Source: Bacteroidales bacterium (GTDB lineage Bacteria; Bacteroidota; Bacteroidia; Bacteroidales; UBA932). From it: a stretch of DNA of 64,000 bases. Each line of letters begins with the position of its first letter. Positions within the stretch are counted from its first letter, which is position 1. The position numbers and the translations under genes are program-made. The stretch covers positions 1-64,000 of the forward strand of contig JAFXPV010000027.1 of the NCBI GenBank assembly GCA_017527625.1. The letters run 5' to 3'. The notes beneath the pieces were generated by a model. The model was not told where the DNA came from, ran no database searches, and worked only from the letters and a program-made list of their open reading frames with translations. Positions 51,639-61,724 of the stretch are shown here, piece after piece.

Positions 51639-54444
51639 TCTTCGGGTTGAGGTTGCGGTCGCCCCATCCGTTGTCGATGCGGGCGCTGAACGGCCAGAAC
51701 TTGTTGTCGCGTATCCACTCGAGAGGATATGCTGCCTGTTCCCTTGAGTAGGGGTGGGTCCAGTTGTCGGCGCATACCTCGGCGGCAGTGTGCGGAGCCA
51801 TCCTGACAGGGTTGTCTTCTGCGTCAAGCTTGCCGGCCTTGATGTCCTTGCATTCTGCGACGATGGTCTTGAGGGCCTCGATGAAGCGGTCGAGCTCTTC
51901 GAGAGATTCGCTCTCGGTGGGTTCCACCATCAGGGTCTCGTGTACGGGGAAGCTGAGGGTGGGGGCGTGGAAGCCGAAGTCCATCAGCCTCTTGGCGACG
52001 TCGGTGGCGTCGACTCCGTATTCAGCCTTGAAATGGCGCAGGTCGATGATGCATTCGTGGGCCACACGGCCGGTGGTGCCGGTGTAGAGGGTGTCCAGTT
52101 CGGGTCTCAGCTTGGCGGAGATGTAGTTGGCGTTGAGTATGGCGATCTCGCTGGCCTTGCGCAGTCCCTCTGCACCCAGCATCTTGATGTATGCGTGGGT
52201 TATGGGAAGCAGCAGGGCGGAGCCGAAAGGTGCAGCCGAAACTGCCGTCATACCTTTGCCGCCGCACTGCGGAACTACGGGATGGCCGGGCAGATATGGC
52301 TTGAGGGCCTCCGTGCAGCAGATAGGGCCGACTCCGGGACCGCCGCCGCCGTGAGGCATCGCGAAGGTCTTGTGCAGGTTGAGGTGGCATACGTCAGCCC
52401 CTATGGTGCCGGGGTTGGTAAGGCCGACCTGGGCGTTCATATTGGCTCCGTCCATATATACGAGGCCTCCGCCGTCGTGGACTGCAGCCACGATCTCGCG
52501 GATGCGGGCTTCGAACACTCCGTGGGTCGAAGGATAGGTGATCATTATGCCTGCAAGCCTGTCGCCAGCCTGGCTGACCTTCTCCTTGAGCTCCTCGACA
52601 TTGATATTGCCGTTGTCGTCGCAGCTCACCAGCGAGATGTTGAAACCGGCCATAGCTGCAGATGCAGGGTTGGTGCCGTGTGCGGAGGTCGGGAGCAGCA
52701 TAATGTCGCGGCCGTCCTGCCCGTTGGCGTGGAGGTAGCCGCGGATAGTCATAAGGCCTGCATATTCGCCTGCGGCGCCGCTGTTCGGCTGGAGGGAGCA
52801 GGCGTCGAAGCCGGTGATCACGGCCAGGTCTCTCTCGAGGTCGGTGATCAGGGTCATAGTGCCCTTGGCCTGGGCCAGAGGTGCGAAAGGATGGACGTTC
52901 CCGAACTCAGACCAGCTCAGAGGCAGCATCTCGGTGGCGGCATTGAGCTTCATCGTGCAGGATCCGAGCGGGATCATACTGTGGGTGAGGGAGATGTCTC
53001 GGCGTTCGAGCTTCTTGATGTAACGCATCATCTCTGTCTCGCAGTGATATGAGTTGAAGACTGGCTCGGTGAGAATCGGGGTTTCGCGGGCCATAAATTC
53101 CGGACAGGCGGGCTCGGCGTGGACAGCCGACACGCTGCTGAAGATCTCGCGCAGCTTGGCGGCCTCCTGCTCTGAAGACAGCTCGTCGAAGCTGATGCGG
53201 ATGTGTCCGTCTTCGGTGTAGCAGAAGTTGTATCCAGACTCCAACGCGCGGGCGCTGATGGCCTCGAAGTTCGGGGCGATCACCTCGATGGTGTCGAAGA
53301 AGCGGTCCGTCACGATGCGGTAGCCGCTCTTGACGAGTTTGGCGGCGAAGTCGCGGGCGAAGCCGTGGACTTTCATCGCGATCTCGCGGAGACCTTTCGG
53401 ACCGTGCCATACTGCATACATACCGGTCATAATTGCCATCAGGGCTGTGGCGGTGCAGATGTTCGAGGTGGCCTTGTCGCGCTTGATGTGCTGTTCGCGG
53501 GTCTGGAGGGCGAGGCGGTAGCCTTTGTTGCCGAGACGGTCCACGGACGCGCCGATGATGCGGCCGGGGAGACTGCGCTTGAATTCGTCGCGGGTGGACA
53601 TAAAGCCTGCTGTGGGGCCGCCGAAGCCCATCGGCAAGCCGAAGCGCTGGGCGGAACCGACAGCTACGTCAGCTCCCCAGGCGGCCGGCTCCTTGATGAG
53701 GGTCAGCGCGAGCAGGTCGCAGTATGCAGTTACAAGCACATCGTTGGAGTGGGCTGATGCGCAGAATTCGCTGTAGTCGCGGATTTCTCCGTCGGCTGCG
53801 GGATACTGGACGATGGCGCCGAAGAAACGGTCGCTGAGGTTCACCTTGCGGAAATCTCCGGTGACCACGTGGATGCCGAGCGGATTGGCGCGGGTCTGCA
53901 GCACCGAGAGTACCTGCGGGAAGATGTTCTCGTCGACGAACAGCTTGTCATACCCCGACTGCACCATACTGCGGCTGCGCAGGTTGAACATCATCCTCAT
54001 AGCCTCGGCGGCTGCCGTGGCGTCGTCCAGCATCGAACAGTTGGAGAGAGGGAAGCCGGTCAGGGAGGAGATCATTGTCTGGAAGACGATGAGCGCCTCG
54101 AGCCTTCCCTGCGAAATCTCGGACTGATAAGGGGTGTATGACGTGTACCAGCTGGGATTCTCAAAAATGTTGCGGATGATCACGGAGGGTGAAGCAGTTC
54201 CGTAGAACCCCATTCCTATCATCGAGCGGAAGGGCTTGTTCTTCGCGGCGATCTCTTTCAGCGATGTCAGATATTCAGCTTCACTGACGGCAGGGGCCAG
54301 GTTCAGAGGCTTGTCGAGCCTGATGTCCGCAGGCACGGTCTGGCTGATAAGTTCATCGAGCGATTCCACTCCTATGGCGTCGAGCATCTCCTTTGTCTGG
54401 AAATCCCGGGGGCCGTTGTGTCTGTATGCAAAATCCTGATACAT
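51634..54444 (-). CDS. gcvP: glycine dehydrogenase (P protein)
   Basis: 936 residues, the fused P1-P2 form. It begins FAYRHNGPRDFQTKEML. The PLP lysine is in CHLNLHKTFAMPHGGGG near 690, just upstream of GPGVGPICC. It decarboxylates glycine and passes the methylamine to GcvH. gcvT and gcvH are not in the window. It lies 13 bases after rodA, so it may share the cell-shape transcript. No glycine-riboswitch-sized leader is present. Confidence 0.96.
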   Translation of the reverse strand: MYQDFAYRHNGPRDFQTKEMLDAIGVESLDELISQTVPADIRLDKPLNLAPAVSEAEYLTSLKEIAAKNKPFRSMIGMGFYGTASPSVIIRNIFENPSWYTSYTPYQSEISQGRLEALIVFQTMISSLTGFPLSNCSMLDDATAAAEAMRMMFNLRSRSMVQSGYDKLFVDENIFPQVLSVLQTRANPLGIHVVTGDFRKVNLSDRFFGAIVQYPAADGEIRDYSEFCASAHSNDVLVTAYCDLLALTLIKEPAAWGADVAVGSAQRFGLPMGFGGPTAGFMSTRDEFKRSLPGRIIGASVDRLGNKGYRLALQTREQHIKRDKATSNICTATALMAIMTGMYAVWHGPKGLREIAMKVHGFARDFAAKLVKSGYRIVTDRFFDTIEVIAPNFEAISARALESGYNFCYTEDGHIRISFDELSSEQEAAKLREIFSSVSAVHAEPACPEFMARETPILTEPVFNSYHCETEMMRYIKKLERRDISLTHSMIPLGSCTMKLNAATEMLPLSWSEFGNVHPFAPLAQAKGTMTLITDLERDLAVITGFDACSLQPNSGAAGEYAGLMTIRGYLHANGQDGRDIMLLPTSAHGTNPASAAMAGFNISLVSCDDNGNINVEELKEKVSQAGDRLAGIMITYPSTHGVFEARIREIVAAVHDGGGLVYMDGANMNAQVGLTNPGTIGADVCHLNLHKTFAMPHGGGGPGVGPICCTEALKPYLPGHPVVPQCGGKGMTAVSAAPFGSALLLPITHAYIKMLGAEGLRKASEIAILNANYISAKLRPELDTLYTGTTGRVAHECIIDLRHFKAEYGVDATDVAKRLMDFGFHAPTLSFPVHETLMVEPTESESLEELDRFIEALKTIVAECKDIKAGKLDAEDNPVRMAPHTAAEVCADNWTHPYSREQAAYPLEWIRDNKFWPFSARIDNGWGDRNLNPKI

Positions 54445-54457
54445 ATATGTTGTTTAT

Positions 54458-55903
54458 TTAATGTTTAAGATATCTCCACTGGTCAAGGTCAAGCCTTATG
54501 AAAATGAATAGCAGTATGGTGAATGCCAGCAGCGAGGATCCTCCGTAGCTCAGGAAGGGCAGGGGGATGCCTATCACCGGCATAAGTCCGATAGTCATAC
54601 AGATGTTGATGAGAATGTGCATCAGCAGGCAGCACGCGACGCAGTAGCCGTAGATGCGGGTGAAATTGTCGGCGTTCTGCTCGGCCTTGTTGATGATGCG
54701 CATCAGCAGCAGGAAGTACAGGACCAGGACGGCCATCGAGCCGACGAAGCCCCACTCTTCCCCGATGGTGCAGAAGATGAAGTCGGTGGTCTGCTCGGGG
54801 ACGAAGTCGAAGCGGGTCTGCGTCCCCTGCATATATCCTTTGCCGAACAGGCCGCCGGAGCCGATGGCGATGAGCGACTGATGGACGTTGTAGCCTACGC
54901 CTTTGGGGTCGTCCTTCATACCCAGCAGCACTTCGATGCGGGCTCTCTGGTGGTCCTGGAGCACATTGTTGAAAATGAACTGGACGGAGAAGATGAAGCC
55001 CGTGAACAGGATGTAGAAGATGAGCAGGTTGCGCATAAATTTGTCCTTGGTGCGCAGCAGCAGGCCTCTCACAAGCACGAAGACCGATGCGGCGCAGCAG
55101 ACGATGGCAATCCATATCTCAGCCGGGAAAGGGTTCTTCGCCGCAATGGATTCGACGGCGAGGAGCTTCGGCAGGAAGGCCAGCAGCGTTATTACGACTG
55201 CGGTGATGATGATGCCAGGGAGGACATTCCTGTTCCTTATGAAATAGATCAGCAGGAAGGTGCCCGTCAGCACCAGCATAGCCACGAAGGGCGAGAAGAC
55301 CAGCCCCAGTATGAATTCGAGGACGGCGAACAGACCCGCCAGCAGGAACCAGCCGCTCATACCTTCCCGGTAGAACACCAGGAAGAAGCCGATGTAGACC
55401 AGCATCGAGCCGGTCTCCTTTTCCATCAGGATCAGCAGCATAGGAATGCCGATGGTGGCCAGGGCCTTGATCCAGCAGTCGGTGCGCTTGAACACGTATC
55501 CGTATTTGCCCATCAGCGCCGAAAGGGCGAGGGCGGTCGTGATCTTGGAGAATTCTGCAGGCTGGAACTGGATGCCTCCCAGTGAAATCCACGACCGGGA
55601 GCCCTTGACTTCCACTCCGATGACCAGGGTCACCAGCAGCAGCCCTATCATAAGGATGTACATCCACCACGCAAGGCCGTTATAGATCTTGGAAGGTATG
55701 ACGAAGACGATGGCGACCGCCAGGGCTATCGAGATGCACATCCAGATGAAGTGCATTCCGTACCGCTGACTGAAGTCGAACAGCATCGAATCCTCCGCGT
55801 GGACGGAAGAGAATATGTTGAGCCAGCCGAAGACGACGAGTATCAGGTAGTAGATAATCAGTCTCCAGTCCAGCTTGCTGTATATTGATGCGTTGCCTGT
55901 CAT
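54458..55903 (-). CDS. rodA: RodA peptidoglycan glycosyltransferase
   Basis: 481 residues, about 10-12 membrane helices, SEDS family. Landmarks are GSRSWISLGGIQFQPAEFSK near 105-124 and the terminal GIPLPFLSYGGSSLLAF. It is longer than E. coli RodA (370), with the extra length between helices in the middle, as in other Bacteroidota. It polymerises lipid II with PBP2 during elongation. Start and mrdA stop overlap by four bases (ATGA). Confidence 0.95.
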   Translation of the reverse strand: MTGNASIYSKLDWRLIIYYLILVVFGWLNIFSSVHAEDSMLFDFSQRYGMHFIWMCISIALAVAIVFVIPSKIYNGLAWWMYILMIGLLLVTLVIGVEVKGSRSWISLGGIQFQPAEFSKITTALALSALMGKYGYVFKRTDCWIKALATIGIPMLLILMEKETGSMLVYIGFFLVFYREGMSGWFLLAGLFAVLEFILGLVFSPFVAMLVLTGTFLLIYFIRNRNVLPGIIITAVVITLLAFLPKLLAVESIAAKNPFPAEIWIAIVCCAASVFVLVRGLLLRTKDKFMRNLLIFYILFTGFIFSVQFIFNNVLQDHQRARIEVLLGMKDDPKGVGYNVHQSLIAIGSGGLFGKGYMQGTQTRFDFVPEQTTDFIFCTIGEEWGFVGSMAVLVLYFLLLMRIINKAEQNADNFTRIYGYCVACCLLMHILINICMTIGLMPVIGIPLPFLSYGGSSLLAFTILLFIFIRLDLDQWRYLKH

Positions 55904-57747
55904 CTTGTCTTGACCTTATACAACAGATTGGCGTCGAACATTCGTTGTTCGAGGTATTTTCTTTCGGGGCTTATCTCCCCGTTGAGGTATCTTTCCACGA
56001 GCAGCGAGGCTATGGGGGCCGCCCAGGTCGCGCCGAAGCCGGCGTTCTCCACGTATGCCACCACCGCTATCTTGGGGTCGTCCTTCGGGGCGAAGCACAT
56101 AAACACCGAGTGGTCGCTGCCGTGCGGGTTCTGGGCCGTGCCGGTCTTGCCGCACATCACTATGCCCGGGATGGCCACGGACCTGGCGGTTGCGCCGGGA
56201 CCGCCCTGCACGGCCATCTCCATACCCTTGACGACTTCAGGGAAGTAGGTCGTGTCGACCATCGTATAGTGACGGGTGGTGTAGAGGTTGTAGGTGCTGT
56301 CCACCGCCTCTCCCGGCTTGTATTTCACATAATGGGGGATGTAATAGTAGCCCCTGTTGGCCACGGTGGCGCACATATTGGCAAGGTGCAGCGGCGTGCA
56401 GCCGAGCTCTCCCTGGCCGATGGACAGCGAGATGATGGAAAGGGACCTCCAGCGGTCCTTGCCGTGAAGCCTGTCGTAGGTCGCTCGGCTGGGGACGTTT
56501 CCGGCCAGTTCGTAGGGGATGTCGCTTCCCAGCTTGGTGCCGAAGCCGAACGAAGTCACGTATTCCCTCCACTTGTCGAAGGCCTCGCCCACGCTGCCGT
56601 ATTTGGGATTGTCGATGATGTTGCGGAACACATAGCAGTAATATGCGTTGCAGGACATCATCAGGGACTGGTACATATCGATGGGCGAGACGTGGTTGTG
56701 GCAGCCCAGCTTGACCCTTCCGACCTGGTATCCGGCGTGGCAGGGATATTTCGTGTCGGGAGTCAGCACTCCTTCCTGCAGGCCGATGAGGCCGTTGACC
56801 ACCTTGAACACGGAGCCGGGCGGCTGTGCGGACTGGACAGCCCTGTTGAACATCGGCTTGTAGGGGTCGTTTATCAGTTCAGAGTAGTATTTGTTGATTT
56901 CGGCCAGCTGGGATACGTCGATGCCGGGGCTGGACACCATCGCCAGGATCTCTCCGGTCGAGGGCTCGATGGCCACTACCGAACCCACCTTGTTCTGCAT
57001 CAGCTGCTGGCCGTAGGCCTGCAGGTGCAGGTCGATGGTGGTCGTGACGTCTGCCCCGCCGATGGCTTCCTTGTCGTAGGCTCCGTCCTCATAGTGCTCC
57101 TGGATGCGGTTGTGAGCGTCGCGCAGGAAGATCTCGAAGCCTTTCTCGCCTTTGAGACGGTCTTCGAAGGCCATCTCCATTCCGGTTTTGCCTGCGAAAT
57201 CACCCATCACATAGCCTTCGTGGTTCTTCAGGAAATTCTGGTCAACCTCGCTGATGTAGCCCAGCAGGTTTCCGCCGGAATTGACGGGGTAGTCGCGGGC
57301 GGTCCTTATGACTGCGTCGAAGCCGGGGAACATATAGCTCTTCTCGGCGAATTTGTCGTACATCTCGCCCGGAATCTGCTTGAGGAAGGAAACGGATCCG
57401 TAGCCTATGCGGCTGCGGTAGCGGCGGTAATAGTCGAAGCGCTCCTTGACGAACTCCTCGTCGAGGTCGAATATCCGGCAGAAGGCTAGGGTGTCGAAGG
57501 GCTGTACGTCGATGGGTGTCACTTCGAGGTCATAGATGATCTTGTTGTCGACCATTATCTCCCCGTTGCGGTCGAGGATGCGTCCGCGGGCGGGATAGTT
57601 CACCTTGTATTTCAGAGCGTTGTTCTCGGCGTTGATGCGGTATTTGTCTTCAATTATCTGCACGTAGAACAGCCTGCCTATGACTGCAAGGAAGGCAATC
57701 GCTATCGAAGCGAGGAGGATGTTCTTTCTGCTGATGGATAGTGCCAT
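55900..57747 (-). CDS. mrdA: penicillin-binding protein 2
   Basis: 615 residues. Membrane anchor 9-30, PBP dimerisation domain about 50-230, and transpeptidase domain with SVFK (catalytic Ser, in QPPGSVFKVVNG), SCN (MMSCNAYY) and KTGTA (CGKTGTAQNPHG). The elongation-specific transpeptidase working with RodA. Four bases overlap with rodA; three bases separate it from mreD. Confidence 0.96.
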   Translation of the reverse strand: MALSISRKNILLASIAIAFLAVIGRLFYVQIIEDKYRINAENNALKYKVNYPARGRILDRNGEIMVDNKIIYDLEVTPIDVQPFDTLAFCRIFDLDEEFVKERFDYYRRYRSRIGYGSVSFLKQIPGEMYDKFAEKSYMFPGFDAVIRTARDYPVNSGGNLLGYISEVDQNFLKNHEGYVMGDFAGKTGMEMAFEDRLKGEKGFEIFLRDAHNRIQEHYEDGAYDKEAIGGADVTTTIDLHLQAYGQQLMQNKVGSVVAIEPSTGEILAMVSSPGIDVSQLAEINKYYSELINDPYKPMFNRAVQSAQPPGSVFKVVNGLIGLQEGVLTPDTKYPCHAGYQVGRVKLGCHNHVSPIDMYQSLMMSCNAYYCYVFRNIIDNPKYGSVGEAFDKWREYVTSFGFGTKLGSDIPYELAGNVPSRATYDRLHGKDRWRSLSIISLSIGQGELGCTPLHLANMCATVANRGYYYIPHYVKYKPGEAVDSTYNLYTTRHYTMVDTTYFPEVVKGMEMAVQGGPGATARSVAIPGIVMCGKTGTAQNPHGSDHSVFMCFAPKDDPKIAVVAYVENAGFGATWAAPIASLLVERYLNGEISPERKYLEQRMFDANLLYKVKTR

Positions 57748-57750
57748 TGC

Positions 57751-58263
57751 TTATTTCCGTGCGTTGAACATAAAATAGTCGATGGCCAGGATGATGGCGA
57801 GGTTCGCCGCGCAGCTCAGCACAAGCCTGAGCAGCGTGGTCTGGAAGCTCTCCATACCTACAGAATCGAGGCAGATGTAGACGATGAAGTAGACCAGCAG
57901 TGAGCAGAGGATGAAATTGATGTGCCGCATAACGCCGGTGTCGCGTATGGTCGGGAATATGGCCCTCTCCACGTTGTCCTTCGTGAAGAAAGCGGCGAAG
58001 AGAGGCTTGCGGACGGCTGCCAGGGCCACGGCTGCTGCCGCATTCAGACCCATTATGCCGTCGCCGAGGCTGTCAACGAGCAGGCCGCAGCCGAAGGCGA
58101 TGAGCATCGACAGGCTGGTCTCCTGGTAGAGCGGGAGGTAGATGACGATGAGGGGCAGGCAGCACAGGTAGATGTACGGGCCGACATTCACATAGCCCGA
58201 AAGGACTATCTGGATTATCAGCAGAGTTGCATAGAATATGAAGCGTCCCCAGTTGTCTTTCAT
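57751..58263 (-). CDS. mreD: rod-shape protein MreD
   Basis: 170 residues, five or six predicted membrane helices. Divergent in sequence, as MreD usually is; it includes the GLLVDSLGDGIMGLNAAAAV segment typical of the family. It overlaps the mreC stop by four bases and lies inside the mreB-C-D-mrdA-rodA order, which supports the assignment. Confidence 0.88.
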   Translation of the reverse strand: MKDNWGRFIFYATLLIIQIVLSGYVNVGPYIYLCCLPLIVIYLPLYQETSLSMLIAFGCGLLVDSLGDGIMGLNAAAAVALAAVRKPLFAAFFTKDNVERAIFPTIRDTGVMRHINFILCSLLVYFIVYICLDSVGMESFQTTLLRLVLSCAANLAIILAIDYFMFNARK

Positions 58264-59078
58264 TGCCGTTCCTCCTGCTCGAGTTCTTCGATCTCCTTAC
58301 GGTCCTTGTTGGCGACCACATATACGTGGCGCAGCCTGCTGTAGTCCTGGAACAGGTCTACTTCCAGGCTCAGGTAGAGGCCGCTGACAGGCTTTATCTT
58401 GCTGATGACGCCGATAGGGATGTCGGCGGGGAAGATGCTGGAGTGTCCGCTGGTCGCCACGCTGTCGCCGACGGCGGCTCCGCAGTTGAGGGAGATCTCA
58501 GTCAGAGTGGCTTTGTGGGGATTGACGCCTTCCCAGCGCAGCAGGCCGAAGTGGTCGCTCTTTGTCAGCCGTGCGCTCACGGACTGCTCCGTGTTCAGGA
58601 AGGAGATCACGTATGAGTAATTGTCGCTCACTGCATCTATCACGCCTACCACTCCGTTCGCAGTGACTACGCCCATACCTTCAGATACTCCGGCCCGGGA
58701 GCCCTTGTCGATGAGCATATAGTTGTGCTGCTTGCCGCGGGTGCTCTTGACGATGTCGGCCGCCATATAGGAGTAAAGGCCAGAAGGATGCAAGTCCGTC
58801 GAGTCCTGCATCACGGCCAGGGCCTTATAGGCGTTCAGCTGGCGCTGCAGGTCGACATTCTCCTGCACCAGCAGCCGGTTGTCTTTCTTGAGAGAAAAAT
58901 AGGAACCTATCTCGCTCGTCCTCTGCCACAGGGCAGCCTGGGCTTCACGTATGGCCCCGAGGATCTTGTAGCGCTGCACGACGCTGTTGCCTGCAATCAT
59001 TATAAGGCACAGCACCTCCAGTGCAATGAATACCACGATATTTATTGCGATGCGTACAAGGGCGGGGCGACCTGTCAT
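58260..59078 (-). CDS. mreC: rod-shape protein MreC
   Basis: 272 residues. One membrane helix (about 9-28), coiled coil (about 60-85), then two beta-barrel domains with typical LIDKGSRAGVSEGMGVVTANG and VATSGHSSIFPADIPIGVIS. It links MreB to PBP2 in the periplasm. Its ATG overlaps the mreB stop by one base. Confidence 0.93.
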   Translation of the reverse strand: MTGRPALVRIAINIVVFIALEVLCLIMIAGNSVVQRYKILGAIREAQAALWQRTSEIGSYFSLKKDNRLLVQENVDLQRQLNAYKALAVMQDSTDLHPSGLYSYMAADIVKSTRGKQHNYMLIDKGSRAGVSEGMGVVTANGVVGVIDAVSDNYSYVISFLNTEQSVSARLTKSDHFGLLRWEGVNPHKATLTEISLNCGAAVGDSVATSGHSSIFPADIPIGVISKIKPVSGLYLSLEVDLFQDYSRLRHVYVVANKDRKEIEELEQEERQ

Positions 59079-60097
59079 TACCTGAACAGGAATTTATATG
59101 TTGAAGTGTTCTTGAGAGCCTGGCAGGTGCCGCGGGCCACTGCGCGCAGCGGGTCTTCCGACACGTGGAACGGGATGTTGATCTTTCTGGCAAGCCTTTG
59201 GTCGAGACCCTTGAGCAGGGCGCCGCCGCCGGTCAGGAAGATTCCCTTGTGGACGATGTCGGCGTAAAGCTCGGGCGGAGTCTTTTCAAGCACTGTGAGG
59301 ATGGCTGTCTCCAGTCTCACGAGCGACTTGTCGAGGCAGTGGGCGATCTCCTGGGAGGTGACCTCAGCCTCCACGGGGTGGGCCGTCATCAGGTTGGGAC
59401 CGTTCACGATGTAGGGATCCGGAGTCTCGTCGAGTTCCGATATGGCTGCGCCGATCTTGATCTTGATGTCCTCGGCAGTGATCTCGCCGACACGGATGTT
59501 GTGCTGCTGGCGCATATACTGCTGGATGTCGCTGGTGAAGACGTCACCTGCGGTACGGATGCTCTCGCTGGCTACGATGCCGCCAAGGGAGATGACTGCA
59601 ACTTCGGTGGTGCCGCCTCCGATGTCGACCACCATATTGCCGGAAGGAGCGGTTACGTCCAGTCCGATACCAAGCGCTGCGGCCATAGGCTCGAACATCA
59701 TATAGACGTCACGGCCTCCGGCGTGTTCGCAGGAGTCGCGCACGGCTCTGATCTCCACTTCCGTGCTGCCTTTGGGGATGCTGACGACAATCTTGAGGTT
59801 GGGGGCGAAGAGAGTGCGTTTGCGGTTGATCATCTTGATGAACTCTCGCAGCATCAGCTCTGCGGCTTCGAAGTCTGCGATTACGCCGTCCCTGAGGGGC
59901 CTGACGGTACGGATGGTCGGGTTTGTGCGTTCGTGCATCAGCTTGGCCTGGGTTCCGACGGCGATAGGTTTATTGGTGGGGATGTCTATCGCAACGATGG
60001 AAGGCTCGTCTATCACCTTCTTGTCGTTCATAAAAATGACGATGTTGGCGGTACCGAGGTCGATTGCAAGTTCTTGGGTTAGAAACGAGAATGCCAT
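59078..60097 (-). CDS. mreB: rod-shape-determining actin homologue MreB
   Basis: 339 residues. Actin-fold motifs are phosphate-1 IDLGTANIVIF, VVDIGGGTTEVAVISLGG, the connect motifs, and the adenosine motif GIFLTGGGALLKGL. An N-terminal amphipathic helix (FSFLTQELA) matches membrane binding. It organises elongation-phase wall synthesis. The ATG is 21 bases after the purH stop on the same strand. Confidence 0.97.
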   Translation of the reverse strand: MAFSFLTQELAIDLGTANIVIFMNDKKVIDEPSIVAIDIPTNKPIAVGTQAKLMHERTNPTIRTVRPLRDGVIADFEAAELMLREFIKMINRKRTLFAPNLKIVVSIPKGSTEVEIRAVRDSCEHAGGRDVYMMFEPMAAALGIGLDVTAPSGNMVVDIGGGTTEVAVISLGGIVASESIRTAGDVFTSDIQQYMRQQHNIRVGEITAEDIKIKIGAAISELDETPDPYIVNGPNLMTAHPVEAEVTSQEIAHCLDKSLVRLETAILTVLEKTPPELYADIVHKGIFLTGGGALLKGLDQRLARKINIPFHVSEDPLRAVARGTCQALKNTSTYKFLFR

Positions 60098-60118
60098 ATC
60101 GATTAATAATAGTGATTT

Positions 60119-61648
60119 CTAGTGTTTGAAGTGTCTGAATCCTGTGATTACCATAGCCAGGTTATGTTTGTCGCAGTAGTCGACGCTTTCCTGGTCGCGG
60201 ATGCTGCCGCCCGGATGGATGACAGCGGTGATGCCTGCCTGGTCTGCGATTTCGACGCAGTCGGGGAAGGGGAAGAAGGCGTCAGAGGCCATTACGGCGC
60301 CCTTGAGGTCGAAGCCGAAGCTGAGGGCCTTGGCGATGGCCTGCTTGAGGGCGTCAACCCTTGAAGTCTGGCCTACGCCGCTGGCGAGCAGCATACCGTC
60401 TTTGGCAAGCACGATCGAATTGGACTTCGAGTGCTTGACGAGTTTGTTGGCGAAAAGCAGGTCGGCAACCTGGGCGTCAGTGGGAACGGCCTTGGTGACG
60501 GGCTTGAGGTCGGCCGGGGTCTCGGTCTTGGTGTCCCTCTGCTGCACGAGGGCTCCGCCCAGCATAGAACGGAACTTGACGGCAGACGGGGCAGCGTTGC
60601 GGCTGACCATTATTATGCGGTTTTTCTTCTGCTTGAGAATCTCGAGCGCCTCGGGAGCATAGTCCGGAGCGATGATGACCTCGAAGAAGATTTTGTTGAT
60701 CTCCTCGGCAGCTGAGCTGTCGACAGGCACGTTGGAGATGATGATGCCTCCGAATGCTGAAACAGGGTCGCCGGCAAGGGCGTCTTTCCAGGCTTCGAGG
60801 ACTGTCGCCCTGGTGGCGCAGCCGCAGGCGTTGTTGTGCTTGATGATGGCTACGGTGGGCTCGCTGAAGTCCGAGATGAGTTCGATGGCGGCCTCGATGT
60901 CAAGCAGGTTGTTGTATGAGATCTCCTTGCCGTGCAGCTGCTCGGGGAGAGTGGATGCATCGCCGTAGAAGGCTGCGCTCTGGTGAGGGTTCTCGCCGTA
61001 GCGCAGAGGGGTTGAGGTGTTGTAGCTGCGGGCGAACATATCCACCTCGCCGTCGCGGTTGAGGTAGTTGAAGATTGCGGTGTCGTAAGAACTGCTCACC
61101 GAGAAAGCGTATTTGGCGAATGAGAGCCTGTCTTCCTCGCTCGTGCAGCCGTCTTTCTCCTTGAGGAGGCTGGCAAGCTTGCCGTAGCAGTCCTTGCAGG
61201 GCACGATGACTACGTCTTTGTAGTTCTTGGCGGCGGCGCGGATGAGGCTGATGCCGCCGATATCGATTTTTTCGATGATTTCCTGATGGGAAGCGCCCTT
61301 TGCGACGTATTCCTCGAAGGGATAGAGGTCGACGATGACGAGGTCGAGCGCAGGTATTTCATATTGCTGCATCTGCTCCAGGTCGGAGGGGTTTTCGCGT
61401 CTTGCGAGGATGCCGCCGAAAATTTTGGGATGGAGGGTCTTGACCCTTCCGCCGAGGATTGAAGGGTAGCCGGTGACGTCCTCTACTTTTGTCACTTCAT
61501 AGCCCTTGGAGGCCAGAAAATCGTAGGTTCCTCCGGTGGAATACAAGGTTACGCCTTTGCTGGCGAGGATGTCGGCAATCTCTTCGATGCCGTCCTTGTA
61601 AAACACGGAAATAAGTGCAGATGAGATTTTTTTCAATTCTGGTGTCAT
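60119..61648 (-). CDS. purH: bifunctional AICAR transformylase / IMP cyclohydrolase
   Basis: 509 residues. The N-terminal MGS-like cyclohydrolase domain (about 10-195) includes STGGTYDFLASKGYEV. The C-terminal transformylase has the conserved KHNNACGCA and VMASDAFFPFPDCVE segments. It catalyses the last two steps of purine synthesis. It lies upstream of mreB without a terminator in the 21-base gap, so purine and shape genes may share a transcript. Confidence 0.97.
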   Translation of the reverse strand: MTPELKKISSALISVFYKDGIEEIADILASKGVTLYSTGGTYDFLASKGYEVTKVEDVTGYPSILGGRVKTLHPKIFGGILARRENPSDLEQMQQYEIPALDLVIVDLYPFEEYVAKGASHQEIIEKIDIGGISLIRAAAKNYKDVVIVPCKDCYGKLASLLKEKDGCTSEEDRLSFAKYAFSVSSSYDTAIFNYLNRDGEVDMFARSYNTSTPLRYGENPHQSAAFYGDASTLPEQLHGKEISYNNLLDIEAAIELISDFSEPTVAIIKHNNACGCATRATVLEAWKDALAGDPVSAFGGIIISNVPVDSSAAEEINKIFFEVIIAPDYAPEALEILKQKKNRIIMVSRNAAPSAVKFRSMLGGALVQQRDTKTETPADLKPVTKAVPTDAQVADLLFANKLVKHSKSNSIVLAKDGMLLASGVGQTSRVDALKQAIAKALSFGFDLKGAVMASDAFFPFPDCVEIADQAGITAVIHPGGSIRDQESVDYCDKHNLAMVITGFRHFKH

Positions 61649-61666
61649 GGTTTTAGCTTAATCACA

Positions 61667-61674
61667 CAAAAGTA
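61667..61674 (-). promoter_or_regulatory. -7 element for purH
   Basis: TACTTTTG on the minus strand, 18 bases before the purH ATG; divergent from the ispD box. Confidence 0.45.
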
Positions 61675-61697
61675 GTGAATAATGGCTAATTAAAAGT

Positions 61698-61705
61698 TAA
61701 CTTTG
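61698..61705 (+). promoter_or_regulatory. -7 element for ispD
   Basis: TAACTTTG, 19 bases before ATG 61725. Confidence 0.45.
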
Positions 61706-61724
61706 TATACAAGTTATTGACAAT

